A stretch of 64,000 bases of DNA from Actinocrispum wychmicini (GCF_004345645.1 NZ_SLWS01000010.1:410248-474247); one strand, 5' to 3'; positions 25,973 through 34,916 are shown, counted from the stretch's first letter. Program-made: numbers and translations. Notes: generated from the letters alone by a model not told the origin.

Positions 25973-26419
25973 ATGAGCACGGCATCGAACCCGACGCGGC
26001 CGGCAGCCGGCTCCACGGACGTGCAGCGACGGCTGCGGAACCTCAAGGGGGCCAAGCGCCGCCGGCTTCAGGACTGGGGCTACCCGGTGGACCGGCTGGC
26101 CGAAATGGCCGGGCGTGGCGACGCGCAGGCCGACGCGGTCGACGCCCTGCTCGCCATCATCCTTGACCGGGGCGGCTACACCCACAACGACGCTGACGTG
26201 GCCGCGGCCGAACGGGTCGCCAAGCAGGTGAGCGCCCTGATGACGCCGTACGCCTACCTGGTGGCCCGGCACAAGGCGCCGGAGAAGCCTGTCTTCAACA
26301 TCCACGGTTACCTCAAGCCCGGCCAGAAGGACCTCTCCGGGCTGGGCGTCCTCGGCATCTTCGGCGGGGTGTTCCTGATTCTGGTGGTCGTCGCGGTGAT
26401 TGTCGTCCTCGTCCGCTGA
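25973..26419 (+). CDS. Hypothetical protein with C-terminal membrane helix
   Basis: A 148-residue protein that I do not recognise. The N-terminus is basic (RRLRNLKGAKRRRLQDWGYPVDRL), the middle is helical and soluble, and the final 22 residues are a clear membrane helix (LGIFGGVFLILVVVAVIVVLV). This gives a C-tail anchor with the bulk facing the cytosol. It follows the C39-like gene by 46 bp on the same strand and may be its partner, immunity protein or membrane tether; that is inference. Its stop is 11 bp from the stop of the opposing lipoprotein gene. Confidence 0.65.
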   Translation: MSTASNPTRPAAGSTDVQRRLRNLKGAKRRRLQDWGYPVDRLAEMAGRGDAQADAVDALLAIILDRGGYTHNDADVAAAERVAKQVSALMTPYAYLVARHKAPEKPVFNIHGYLKPGQKDLSGLGVLGIFGGVFLILVVVAVIVVLVR

Positions 26420-26430
26420 GGCCACCTTGG

Positions 26431-27000
26431 TCAGGACGACTGGAGTTTCTTGCAGTTGGGGGCCTGCTTTTCGGCGTCCGCCAGGTCTTTCTCGACCAGG
26501 ATGCCGATCGGGCTGCCGGCGCCGATGGCGGCCAGTTGGATCTCGTTGCCCACGCTTTGCAGGGTGAGGCCGAAGTTCAGGCTGTCCTTGGGGTTGGCGC
26601 CCTGGACGTCCTTGGTGGCCTTGTCCAGGCTGTCCTTCATCTTGGTCAGGGTTTGGGTGTGGGTGTCGACGTAGCGTTCCGCGTCCTTGGTGGGGCCGGT
26701 CTTCAGGGGGCCCAGGGCGGTCACGCCGGTAGCCAGCGACTGCGATGACTTGGTGAGGTAGTCCAGGAACTGGGTTTTCATCTTTGGCAGGTTGTTCCAG
26801 TCCAGGGTGGGCTGCTGCTGCAGCGGCGCTATCGAGGTCACTGTCACGCCGCAGACCTTGTCCACCCAGGCGAGCAGTTCGGCGGTGTCCCGCGTGGTCG
26901 TTGTCGGCGCGGGTGGTGGGGTGGCTGCCGTGTCGGTCGAACCGCAGGCGGACAAGGTGGCCGCGGTGAGGGCAGCGGTCAGCGCGATACGCAATCGCAT
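26431..27000 (-). CDS. Putative lipoprotein
   Basis: A 189-residue protein with a lipoprotein signal: MRLRIALTAALTAATLSAC, lipobox LSAC, Cys at position 19. The next 20 residues are a Thr/Pro linker, and the rest is helical (TKDAERYVDTHTQTLTKMKDSLDKATKD). I do not recognise the family. It is expected at the outer face of the membrane. It is divergent from the mini-SARP gene, with the TGCCCGATCGGGCA palindrome between them. Confidence 0.75.
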   Translation of the reverse strand: MRLRIALTAALTAATLSACGSTDTAATPPPAPTTTTRDTAELLAWVDKVCGVTVTSIAPLQQQPTLDWNNLPKMKTQFLDYLTKSSQSLATGVTALGPLKTGPTKDAERYVDTHTQTLTKMKDSLDKATKDVQGANPKDSLNFGLTLQSVGNEIQLAAIGAGSPIGILVEKDLADAEKQAPNCKKLQSS

Positions 27001-27085
27001 GGTGGTTGTTCCCAGTCTCGAAACGAAAAGGTCTGGGGAGTATTGCCGGCTCGAGTCCGGTTTGCCGGGCGCCGGTCCGAAGATG

Positions 27086-27099
27086 TGCCCGATCGGGCA
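27086..27099. promoter_or_regulatory. Palindrome TGCCCGATCGGGCA in divergent promoter region
   Basis: A perfect 14-bp palindrome in the 139-bp gap between the lipoprotein and mini-SARP genes. Its 12-bp core repeats at 24485-24496. Role inferred from placement only. Confidence 0.35.
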
Positions 27100-27139
27100 T
27101 GGCACGGCCGCGGCACGCGGATGTCACGCCAGGAACAGT

Positions 27140-27760
27140 ATGGGAGAGGACCTCGGTGGGTTATGGCCCGACCAGCCGGCGAGCTGGATCTTGCGGCTGG
27201 TCGGCGATGTGCAGGTGTGCCGCGCGGGCACGGGGCACGCGGCGCCGGTGGGCAGCCGGAAAGCGCGAATCCTGCTCGCGTATCTCGGTGCGCGCGGCGG
27301 GGAGACGAGTTATGTCGCCGACATCGTCGAAGCCGTGTGGGCGGGTTCGCCGCCGCGGGATCCCGCGGCGAACGTCGCGACGTTGGTGAGCCGGCTGCGG
27401 GCCAGGTTCGGGATCGACACGATCATGGGCGCGCGGACCGGCTACCGGGTCGGCGAACTGCGGGTGGACCTGCACGAGGCCGCCGCGCTGGTGAGTACCG
27501 CGGAGAACGCGCTGAAACGCGCGCAGCCCGCGTACGCGCTGCTAGTGGCGGAACAAGCCATCAAGCTCATCGGGGGCGGCCCGGTCGTGGCCGAGCACAC
27601 CGCGGACTGGGCTGAGGACACACGTGCCCTCCAGCGGAGTGTGTTGCAGCGGGCGTGGCAGGTCGGCGCGGACAGTGCGCGTCGCACCGGGGCGCCCAGC
27701 CTCGCGCGGGCTATGGCGGAGACGGCCGAGATCGTGGGACCGGGATACGTGGCGAGTTGA
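27140..27760 (+). CDS. Short SARP/AfsR-type transcriptional regulator
   Basis: A 206-residue protein with an OmpR-like winged helix (SWILRLVGDVQVCRAG, GSRKARILLAYLG, NVATLVSRLRARFG, then GARTGYRVG) at residues 12-110. It continues into a truncated bacterial transcriptional activation domain of about 95 residues. Classical SARPs are about 270 residues, so this is a compact form without NB-ARC or TPR. SARPs bind direct heptamer repeats spaced one helical turn apart and activate secondary-metabolism genes. AGGA before ATG 27140 supports the start. A SARP-like box array lies 2 kb downstream at 29744. Confidence 0.75.
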   Translation: MGEDLGGLWPDQPASWILRLVGDVQVCRAGTGHAAPVGSRKARILLAYLGARGGETSYVADIVEAVWAGSPPRDPAANVATLVSRLRARFGIDTIMGARTGYRVGELRVDLHEAAALVSTAENALKRAQPAYALLVAEQAIKLIGGGPVVAEHTADWAEDTRALQRSVLQRAWQVGADSARRTGAPSLARAMAETAEIVGPGYVAS

Positions 27761-27767
27761 GAATGGG

Positions 27768-27806
27768 CCCTCGTGAGCACCGGCCGAGCTGCGGTGCCCA
27801 CGAGGG
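27768..27806. terminator. Bidirectional terminator hairpin
   Basis: CCCTCGTGAGCACCG (27768-27782) pairs with CGGTGCCCACGAGGG (27792-27806), 14 of 15 positions, around a 9-nt loop. It separates the convergent mini-SARP and the secreted hydrolase genes. Confidence 0.75.
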
Positions 27807-27814
27807 TGTCCTGC

Positions 27815-28330
27815 TTACTGATGCGGTACGGCCGCCGGGGTCCACCCCCGGTAGTTGTTGAAGTAGTTCACGCTGGAGGCGTGGCCGATCCTGCCGCCGA
27901 TGCTGGTGGCGTAGATCCCGCCGCTGCCGTCGGCGATGCCGACGTGGCCGTACGCGCTGATGTTCCAGTACACGAAGGAACCCAGCGGCGGCCGGCTGCC
28001 GTCGGTGTGCTTCGGGCTGGCGCCGAACCAGTGTGCGTTCGCCGACGCCCATACTCCCGTTGTGCCGTAGGCGTTCTCCACCGCCTTCTCGCAGTAGCCC
28101 TGCCAGCCGGTGCTGCCCATGTGGGACTGGTACCACTGCACGGCACCCGAGGGCGTGCCGTCAGCGGCGGCCAGCGCGCCCAGTTCGGCGTCGGAGACCG
28201 TGGTGAACGTGCCGGCGGTCGGGTTGATGTCGGCGGCCGTGATCGTGGCCGCGTCGGCTGTCGGTGCGATGGCGAGCGCGGTCGCGGCGAGCGCGGCCAC
28301 CATCGCGGACTTGGCGATCCGGGAAAACAT
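27815..28330 (-). CDS. Secreted NlpC/CHAP-like cysteine hydrolase
   Basis: A 171-residue protein with a signal peptide (MFSRIAKSAMVAALAATALAI, cleavage after TADAA). The mature part has GYCEKAVENAYG with a putative catalytic Cys, and PPLGSFVYWNISAYGHVGIADGSG with a His, the Cys-His order of CHAP and NlpC/P60 cell-wall amidases. A role in peptidoglycan turnover is likely; it is about the minimal domain length. The start at 28330 begins at the hydrophobic leader; an upstream extension is not signal-like. Confidence 0.7.
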   Translation of the reverse strand: MFSRIAKSAMVAALAATALAIAPTADAATITAADINPTAGTFTTVSDAELGALAAADGTPSGAVQWYQSHMGSTGWQGYCEKAVENAYGTTGVWASANAHWFGASPKHTDGSRPPLGSFVYWNISAYGHVGIADGSGGIYATSIGGRIGHASSVNYFNNYRGWTPAAVPHQ

Positions 28331-28422
28331 GTCGACCACCTTCCTGTGCAGGGGGAATAACGGTGACACCCGGAAGCCTGCCGATGGCCGATACAAAAAA
28401 CATACACGCCGTGACGGAGGTA

Positions 28423-29694
28423 CTACTCGGTCATCACGGCGACCGAGTGGCCCCAGCCGTTGTAGTACGCCACGGTCTGCGTGACGTCCGCGAAGTACAC
28501 CGTGTGGTAACACCCAGGGGAGTAGCCGCACGGACCCAGCGGAGTCTCGCCGGCCGATATCGTGCCGGTGGCGAACGTGCCGAACGACAGGAGATGGCTG
28601 GTGACGAACAACAAGGACAAGGTGGTCACCGGGCCGCCGCTGTCACCGCGGCCGACGGCGACCCCGCCGACGACCTGACTGGTGGCTTTGACCTCGGGGG
28701 ACATCCAGCCGACGTCGGTCAGGATGCTCTGGTTCACCGCCTCGATCCTGATGTTGCAGTGCTGGCCGGTGTACGAGCCGGACGTGCACACGTAGTTGCC
28801 GACGCGGGCCGCCCGGGTGCCCTTGATCGGCGTCGACATGGGTGGGAACGGCAGCGGGTTGACCGGTCCGGTGTAGATCCGGCCGGCGGCCGAGGAGACC
28901 GGGATGACCAACGTGTCCCGGCCGGCCACCTTGTTGTTGATCGCGCCCATCGACACGCCGACGCCCGTGCGGGCCATGTCGCCGTTCTTGCCGCAGTGCC
29001 CGGCGCTGAGCATCGCCGGACGACCGTCGAACCGCACCGAGAAGCCCGTGCTGCACCCGCCGCCGGACGGGTTGAGCCACTTGGCGCCACCCCAGTACGA
29101 CGGGATGTCACCCAGCCGGTCCCAGACGGCGTCGATCTTGACGAACGGGTCGATCACCACCGGCACCCCGAGGTCCTTGACCGCCGGCAGCCCGCGACCC
29201 TCCTCTTCGGACACGGACACCGAGACGGTCAGCCCGCTACCGTCGACGTTCGGCGAGTACCCGGTGACGAGCGGCTCGGCCGGCAGCGACCGGCCCCGGT
29301 CGAGCAGTTCCGCTTCGGAGTACGGCGCCTGCATGACCGCGACCGGCGCGTCTTTGCTTGCCGTCGCGACCGCGTCCTGGACGGGTGGCGGGACGGGGCC
29401 GCGCCAGTACAGGTAGATCTTCCGGTCGAGCGGGGCGGCGGTCAGTCCGGCGTAGCCGTCGTCCTTCCCGGTGTCCCGGGCCGCCGCGATCTTGTCGGCG
29501 CCCGCGTTGAGGTGGTCCTGTTCGGCGAACAGGTCGGTCCAGGACTTGAAGTCGCCCGGCACCGGGTCGGTGATCGGGGACATGCCGTCCTGGGACGGCT
29601 TGTCGTCCGCCGCGTTGCCGTGGCTCGCGGCTCCGGCCAGCAGAGTCAGTATCGTCCCTAACACTGTTAGAGAGTTTCGCCAGGTGGTGCGCAT
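28423..29694 (-). CDS. Secreted S1 trypsin-like serine protease
   Basis: A 423-residue exported protein. The signal (MRTTWRNSLTVLGTILTLLAGAA) ends near residue 28. An N-terminal pro-region of about 170 residues precedes the protease domain with LSAGHCG (His), a GRDTLVI segment (Asp) and GRGDSGGPV (Ser), the streptogrisin/chymotrypsin triad. Cys pairs flank the triad. It likely degrades extracellular protein. GGAGGGAG lies 4 bases before the ATG. The upstream gap to the divergent Calx-beta gene holds the four-box GGTTGTG dyad. Confidence 0.88.
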   Translation of the reverse strand: MRTTWRNSLTVLGTILTLLAGAASHGNAADDKPSQDGMSPITDPVPGDFKSWTDLFAEQDHLNAGADKIAAARDTGKDDGYAGLTAAPLDRKIYLYWRGPVPPPVQDAVATASKDAPVAVMQAPYSEAELLDRGRSLPAEPLVTGYSPNVDGSGLTVSVSVSEEEGRGLPAVKDLGVPVVIDPFVKIDAVWDRLGDIPSYWGGAKWLNPSGGGCSTGFSVRFDGRPAMLSAGHCGKNGDMARTGVGVSMGAINNKVAGRDTLVIPVSSAAGRIYTGPVNPLPFPPMSTPIKGTRAARVGNYVCTSGSYTGQHCNIRIEAVNQSILTDVGWMSPEVKATSQVVGGVAVGRGDSGGPVTTLSLLFVTSHLLSFGTFATGTISAGETPLGPCGYSPGCYHTVYFADVTQTVAYYNGWGHSVAVMTE

Positions 29695-29743
29695 CGCGCT
29701 CCCTCCGTGTCGCAGGTGTGGCCACCGGACGGTCGCGGACGCC

Positions 29744-29796
29744 GGTTGTGAGGCGGTTGTGGACTGATCGGCAACGGCCACAACCCGGCCACAACC
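29744..29796. promoter_or_regulatory. Four-box GGTTGTG/CACAACC dyad, SARP-like operator
   Basis: GGTTGTG starts at 29744 and 29755 (11 bp apart). Its reverse complement CCACAACC starts at 29778 and 29789 (11 bp apart). All four boxes share the dyad centre at 29770. Heptamers repeated at 11 bp are the known format of SARP binding sites. The element lies in the 159-bp gap between divergent genes for two exported proteins (starts 29694 and 29854), with SARP-type genes at 27140 and 30551. Regulation by either is inference. Confidence 0.55.
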
Positions 29797-29853
29797 CGCC
29801 GTCGCTATACGTACGCGTGAGCTGTACGGGCATCAGGCAGAGGGGGAAACTCA

Positions 29854-30567
29854 ATGAGAGCGGGGATCTTGCGCACCGCGATGACGGTGTTCGTCGCGTT
29901 GGCGTCGATCGGAGTGGTTGGGCCGACCGCGATGGCGGACACGTGCACGTTCACCATCGGCAACGCGGAAAGGGTGTACGCGGGCGACGACTTGCAGTTC
30001 CCGGTGACACCGTCCGCCGGCTGCGCCAAGGGCGGGTCGGTGACCGTCGTCAACCACAGGCCGGTCGCCGGCGGGAAGTACGACGCCCGGCCGGGGATCG
30101 ACTACGACGCCTCGGGCGGAACACTGAGCTGGGACCCCGGCGACCTGGCGCCGCGGAACTTCCCGGTGCCGACGAAGGCCACCAAGAACAAGCTGGACCT
30201 GGAGGTGCAGATGTGCCTGACCACCGCGGCGGCGGACAACTGCGCCGTCGGCTTGATGAGCACGCCGATGTGCATGCTCACGGGCGGGCCGACCACGGTG
30301 TCCGTCAGCCTGTCCCTGCCGTCGTCCAACCGGACCATCGTGCACTTCAGCACGCATGACGGCACGGCGAAGGAAGGCAAGGACTACGTCGGCCTGCACG
30401 ACGTGCAGGTGACGATCCCGCCGGGCGGCTTCGAGGCGTCCGTTCAGCTCACGCCGCTGCGGCCCACGTCGTGCCAGCAGACCGGGCTGTTCTTCGACGT
30501 CGACGCCAGTGGCACGGTCAACGGGTTCAAGGAGCAGAGTTTCGGCCGGGTCAGCCTGGTGCCGTGA
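29854..30567 (+). CDS. Secreted Calx-beta-like domain protein
   Basis: A 237-residue exported protein (signal peptide to about residue 29, ending TAMADT). It contains two beta-sandwich units. The second, HFSTHDGTAKEGKDYVGLHDVQVTIPPGG, is the Calx-beta pattern of a Gly-Thr-Ala-x-x-Gly-x-D-Y motif. Six or more Cys (including CTFTIG and CAKGG) suggest disulfides. It probably binds calcium or a surface partner; no enzyme motif is seen. It is divergent from the S1 protease and overlaps the AfsR-type gene by 17 bp at its 3' end. Confidence 0.75.
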   Translation: MRAGILRTAMTVFVALASIGVVGPTAMADTCTFTIGNAERVYAGDDLQFPVTPSAGCAKGGSVTVVNHRPVAGGKYDARPGIDYDASGGTLSWDPGDLAPRNFPVPTKATKNKLDLEVQMCLTTAAADNCAVGLMSTPMCMLTGGPTTVSVSLSLPSSNRTIVHFSTHDGTAKEGKDYVGLHDVQVTIPPGGFEASVQLTPLRPTSCQQTGLFFDVDASGTVNGFKEQSFGRVSLVP

Positions 30568-33421
30568 GTCCGCCCCGGGACCTGGCATCGAGTTCGGCCA
30601 GGTCCCGGCGGAGTTCGGCCTCCGCGTAGCCGTCCGGGACGCGTTCGCGGAGGGCCAGGGCGTGCCGCAGCTCCTCGCGGGCGGCGGCGAGGTCGCCCTT
30701 GGCCAGCCACGCCCGGCCGATGTTGTTCCGGGTCACGGACTCGCCGTGCGGGTCGGCGAGTCCGTGGCTGGCGGCCAGCGCCTCGCGCAGGCTCGTCAAC
30801 GCGGCGTCGGGATCACCCTGTTCCAGCTGGGTGATCCCGATGTTGTTGAGGGTCTCCGACTCGAACCGGCGGTCCCCGATCCGCCGCGCCACCGCCAGCG
30901 CCGCCGCGAAGTGCTCCAGCGCCGACGTCAGGTCGCCGCGGTGCAGGAACGCCTCGCCGAGGGTGTCCAGCGTGCCGGCCTGCAGCCACGGGTCGCTGAT
31001 CGCCCGCGAGTTGGCCAGCGCCAGCCGCAGCACGTCCAGGCTCTCCTCGGGCCGGCCGGTCCGGACGTACGTGTAGCCGAGGTTTCGTTGCGCCAACGCC
31101 ATGCCACGCTGGTTCCCGACGGCCGTGTTCAGGGTGAGCGCCTGCTGGTAGGCGGCGATGGCCTCGTCGAAGTGCCGCAGTTCCACGTTCGCGCCGCCGA
31201 TGTTGTTGTACACGGCTGCTTCGCCGCGTTTGTCGCCGGCAAGCGACATCAGTTCCAGCGCCCGCGGGTAGCACTCCAGCGCCTCGGTCATCCGCCGCGA
31301 CAGGCGGTACGCCGTGCCAAGGGACCGCAGCATCTCGCCCTCGGTGCCCGGGTCGCCGAGCCGGCCGGCCGCGGCCACCGACACCCGGCACATCTCGATC
31401 CGGTCGGTCCAGTGGCCGCGGGCGTCGAAGTACCCGGTCAGCGCGGACGTCAGCGCGCATACCTTGGCGTACAGGCCCTGCTCGTCGGCGAACTGCGCGA
31501 TCGGCACCATGTTCGGGCGTTCGGCGTCCAGGAAGTCCAACGCGGCGTGCCGGTCGGCGAACCGCGGCAGCTCCACTGTGGACTCTCCGAGGACGCCGGC
31601 CAGCGACACGTACCAGCCCACGATCCGGCCGGCCATGGCCGCGCGGTCGGCGGCCGGTTCGTCGATCAGCCCGCACTGGTGGGCGAACAGCCGGATCAGG
31701 TCGTGCAGCCGGTACCGGCCGCCGCCGACCTCGGTGACCAGGTGGGACGCGGACAGCTCGGCGATCCAGGGCCGGGCCTCGGCCACCGCGACGCCGCAGG
31801 CCGCGGCGACGAGGTGCACGCAGAAGCTCGGCCCGGGATGCGACCCCAGCACCCGGAACGCTCGGGCGGCGGGCGCGCTGAGCGACCGGTACGCACTGGC
31901 GAACACGGTCCGGACACTCCGCGAGTCACCGGCCACCGCCAACGAGTCCAACCGGTCGGCACTGGCCAGTTCGGCGACCAGGTCCCGGATCGGCCTGCTC
32001 GGCTGCACGAGCAGCTTCGCCGCGGCGATCCGCAGCGCGAGCGGCATCCCGCCGCACAGCCGGGCCAGCCGCGCAGCCGGCACAGGTTCACGGCCCACCC
32101 GCGCCGCGCCCAGCACCCGCGTGATCAGCGTCTGTGCGTCGCTATGGTCGAGCGCGTCCACTCTGATCGCGGATACCGTGTGCCGAACCACCAACGGCGC
32201 CAACGTGTTCCGGCTCGTGATCACCAGGAGGCTGGCCGTGCTCCCGGGGATGAGCGGCAGCACGGTTTCGGCCGCGCCGCAGTTGTCCAGCATGACGAGG
32301 ATCCGCCGGTCGTGCAGCAACGACCGGTACAGGCCGGCCTTGTCGACCACGGCGGCCGGGATCCGGTCGTCCGGGACGCCGAGCCCGAACAGCAGGTGGG
32401 TCAACGCGTCGGACGGTGACATCGCGGTGTCCGGGTCGTGCCCGCGCAGGTCCAGGAACAGCTGCCCGGCCGGGAACCGGTCCGCGACCCGGTGGGCCCA
32501 TTGTATTGCGAGCGCTGTCTTTCCCATGCCGGCCGCACCTGAGACAACCACGACCGGCCGGTCCCCGGCGTCGGCGAGGGTCGCGTCGAGCGCGTCGAGT
32601 TCGGCCGTACGCCCGACGAAGTACCCGACCCGCGCGGGTAACTGTGCCGGCGCGGTCGGGTCGGCACGTGATGTGCCGAGGGCGGGGGAGCGGCGCAGCA
32701 CGTCGGTGTAGAGGCTCTGCAGCTCGGGGCCTGGGTCGACGCCGAGTTCCTCACCCAACCGTTCGCGCAGGCGCTGATACGCGTCCAATGCGTCGACATG
32801 ACGCCCGCACTGATAGAGCGCCCGCATGTACAGCGCCACCAACCGTTCCCGGGTCGGATACGCGATCAACAACCGTTCCAACTCAGTGACGGCGACAGTG
32901 TGACGGCCGTCACGGAGTTCCGCGTCCCATAGGCACTCCCACGCCGTGAGCCGCAGTTCGTGCAGCCTGTTGACCTCGGCGACACCCCAACCGGCGAGGC
33001 CTGCGTCCGCCAACGCGTCCCCGCGCCACAGCCTCAGCGCGTCCCGCAGACGAACCGCGACACCGTTACCGGACAGGTCCAGACGTGCCGCGGCCACGGT
33101 CTGCTCGAACCTGTACGCGTCCACGGACTCCGGATCGACCGCGAGCACGTACCCCGGCTCGCAGGTACGCAGTACACCCGGCAGCCCGCACGCGCTGAGC
33201 GTCTGCCGCACCCGCGCGACGTGACTGTGCAACGACTTCACGGCTGTGCGGGGCGGGTCCTCGTCCCACAGCACGTCCACCAGGCGTTCCTGCGGCACCA
33301 CCCGGTCCGCGTACAGCGCGAGCGCCCCCACCACCGCCCGCTGCCGCGCCCCTTGCAGGCCCGCCCCGCCGTGCGGTCCGACCACCTCGACCGGGCCCAG
33401 CAACCGGATCTCAGCGCGCAC
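30551..33421 (-). CDS. AfsR/SARP-type regulator with NB-ARC and TPR domains
   Basis: A 956-residue regulator. Residues 1-95 form an OmpR-like DNA-binding domain (MRAEIRLLGPVEVVG, LHSHVARVRQTLS). Residues 96-240 are the BTAD. An NB-ARC ATPase follows with Walker A SGAAGMGKTALA near residue 295 and an LVITSRN sensor. From about 650 the protein is TPR repeats (LGTAYRLSRRMTEALECYPRALEL, NIGGANVELRHFDEAIAAYQQAL). AfsR-type proteins integrate signals by ATP-dependent oligomerisation and activate antibiotic or secreted-enzyme genes. It is divergent from the P450 gene, a plausible target. Confidence 0.92.
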   Translation of the reverse strand: MRAEIRLLGPVEVVGPHGGAGLQGARQRAVVGALALYADRVVPQERLVDVLWDEDPPRTAVKSLHSHVARVRQTLSACGLPGVLRTCEPGYVLAVDPESVDAYRFEQTVAAARLDLSGNGVAVRLRDALRLWRGDALADAGLAGWGVAEVNRLHELRLTAWECLWDAELRDGRHTVAVTELERLLIAYPTRERLVALYMRALYQCGRHVDALDAYQRLRERLGEELGVDPGPELQSLYTDVLRRSPALGTSRADPTAPAQLPARVGYFVGRTAELDALDATLADAGDRPVVVVSGAAGMGKTALAIQWAHRVADRFPAGQLFLDLRGHDPDTAMSPSDALTHLLFGLGVPDDRIPAAVVDKAGLYRSLLHDRRILVMLDNCGAAETVLPLIPGSTASLLVITSRNTLAPLVVRHTVSAIRVDALDHSDAQTLITRVLGAARVGREPVPAARLARLCGGMPLALRIAAAKLLVQPSRPIRDLVAELASADRLDSLAVAGDSRSVRTVFASAYRSLSAPAARAFRVLGSHPGPSFCVHLVAAACGVAVAEARPWIAELSASHLVTEVGGGRYRLHDLIRLFAHQCGLIDEPAADRAAMAGRIVGWYVSLAGVLGESTVELPRFADRHAALDFLDAERPNMVPIAQFADEQGLYAKVCALTSALTGYFDARGHWTDRIEMCRVSVAAAGRLGDPGTEGEMLRSLGTAYRLSRRMTEALECYPRALELMSLAGDKRGEAAVYNNIGGANVELRHFDEAIAAYQQALTLNTAVGNQRGMALAQRNLGYTYVRTGRPEESLDVLRLALANSRAISDPWLQAGTLDTLGEAFLHRGDLTSALEHFAAALAVARRIGDRRFESETLNNIGITQLEQGDPDAALTSLREALAASHGLADPHGESVTRNNIGRAWLAKGDLAAAREELRHALALRERVPDGYAEAELRRDLAELDARSRGGLTAPG

Positions 33422-33540
33422 GGCACCTCCCTCCGCCCGAAGATCGCCGCCACCCGGTGTATGCCTCAGTGTGGGCGAAGAGTTACGGGTGGCCGTGACT
33501 TCGGGTGACGGGTTTTCCGACGCGCCGATAGGCTGGCCGC

Positions 33541-34725
33541 ATGGCTGTCGGGTCGATCCGGGTGAACAGGGACTTCATCGCCGAACCGCACGCGATCTAC
33601 GAGCGGCTGCGCGCGGCGGGTCCGGTCACGCACGCGCAGTTCAGCGGCGGCCTGGAAGGCTGGCTGGTGACCCGGTACGCGGACGCCAGGGCGCTGCTCA
33701 CCGACCCCCGGCTGAGCAAGGACAGGGCGACCGCGCTGACGATGTTCCCGCCCGGCACCGAGAACTCGTACGCGTCGCCGCTGACCGCGCACATGCTCAA
33801 CACCGACCCGCCGGTGCACACCCGGTTGCGGAAACTGGTGAACAAGGCGTTCACCGCGCGGACCGTGGCCCGGCTACGGCCGCGGATCGAGAAGATCACC
33901 GACGAGCTGCTCGACGACATGTCCGGGGTCGTGGACGTGATGGACGCGCTGGCGTTTCCGTTGCCCATCATCGTCATCTGCGAACTGCTCGGCGTGCCGG
34001 CGGCCGACCGGACCGAGTTCCGCGGCTGGGCGCACCGGTTGTTCGGCGACGCGACACCCGAGCAGATCGCCGTGGCCAGCGAGGCGGCCAGCGCGTACGT
34101 CACCTCGCTGATCGAGGACAAACGGACGAACCCCGGTGAGGACATGGTGTCCGACCTCATCCGGGTGTCCGACGACGGCGACCGGCTGTCCGGGACCGAA
34201 CTGCGGAACATGGCGTTCCTGTTGCTGGCGGCCGGTTTCGAGACCACCGCGAACCTGGTCGGCAACAGCGTGCTGGCCCTGGTCCGGCATCCCGACCAGC
34301 AGGCCGTGCTGCGCGCGGACCCGACGCTGCTGCCGAACGCCGTCGAGGAGTTCCTGCGGTTCGAGTGCCCGGTGCACATCGCCACCGTGCGGTTCACCAC
34401 GGAACCAGTGTGGGTGGACGGCGTGCAGATCCCGGCGAACAGCTTCGTGATGATCTCGCTGCTGTCCGCCAACCGGGACCACGACCGGTTCGACGACCCG
34501 TACCGGCTGGACGTGACCAGGCCGCTCAGCCCGAACCTGGCGTTCGGGTACGGCATCCACCACTGCCTCGGCGCGCCGCTGGCCCGGCTGGAGGGCGAGA
34601 TCGCGCTCGGCCGCCTGCTGGCCAGGACCACCGCGCTCACCCTGGACGGCGACCCGGAGACGTTGCGCTGGCAGCGAAGCGTGCTGGTGCACGGCCTCTA
34701 CCGGCTGCCGGTCCGGCTCACTTGA
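33541..34725 (+). CDS. Cytochrome P450
   Basis: A 394-residue bacterial soluble P450. The I-helix is LLLAAGFETTANLV, the K-helix motif is EEFLR, and the heme loop is FGYGIHHCLGAPLARLE with Cys342 as axial ligand. The N-terminal layout (YERLRAAGPVTHAQFSGGLEGWLVTRYADARALL) is typical of the CYP105/107-type secondary-metabolite and xenobiotic oxidases. The ferredoxin partner is not adjacent. It starts 119 bp from the divergent AfsR-type gene. ATG 33541 begins the family-typical N-terminus; substrate unknown. Confidence 0.92.
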   Translation: MAVGSIRVNRDFIAEPHAIYERLRAAGPVTHAQFSGGLEGWLVTRYADARALLTDPRLSKDRATALTMFPPGTENSYASPLTAHMLNTDPPVHTRLRKLVNKAFTARTVARLRPRIEKITDELLDDMSGVVDVMDALAFPLPIIVICELLGVPAADRTEFRGWAHRLFGDATPEQIAVASEAASAYVTSLIEDKRTNPGEDMVSDLIRVSDDGDRLSGTELRNMAFLLLAAGFETTANLVGNSVLALVRHPDQQAVLRADPTLLPNAVEEFLRFECPVHIATVRFTTEPVWVDGVQIPANSFVMISLLSANRDHDRFDDPYRLDVTRPLSPNLAFGYGIHHCLGAPLARLEGEIALGRLLARTTALTLDGDPETLRWQRSVLVHGLYRLPVRLT

Positions 34726-34728
34726 TTG

Positions 34729-34766
34729 CCGTGTCTCGCGTTCCCGTACACCGTGTCTCGCGTTCC
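34729..34766 (+). repeat. Tandem 16-bp repeat upstream of the cyclase gene
   Basis: CCGTGTCTCGCGTTCC occurs at 34729-34744 and 34751-34766, period 22 bp. A third, inverted copy lies after the cyclase gene at 36000-36016. The rest of the 191-bp gap to 34917 shows nothing recognisable. Confidence 0.85.
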
Positions 34767-34916
34767 GGGACACTGAGATTCCCTGGCGGGTTGGGTGTCG
34801 CCCGGTTGGGTGGACCGTGCGGCCGAATGGGCGACCCGTGCGTCAAATGACGCACACCAATGTCCCGGTGCCGGTAGAACTCCGGTTCATCGGTCTCCCG
34901 TGGAGGGCAGGCAGGC

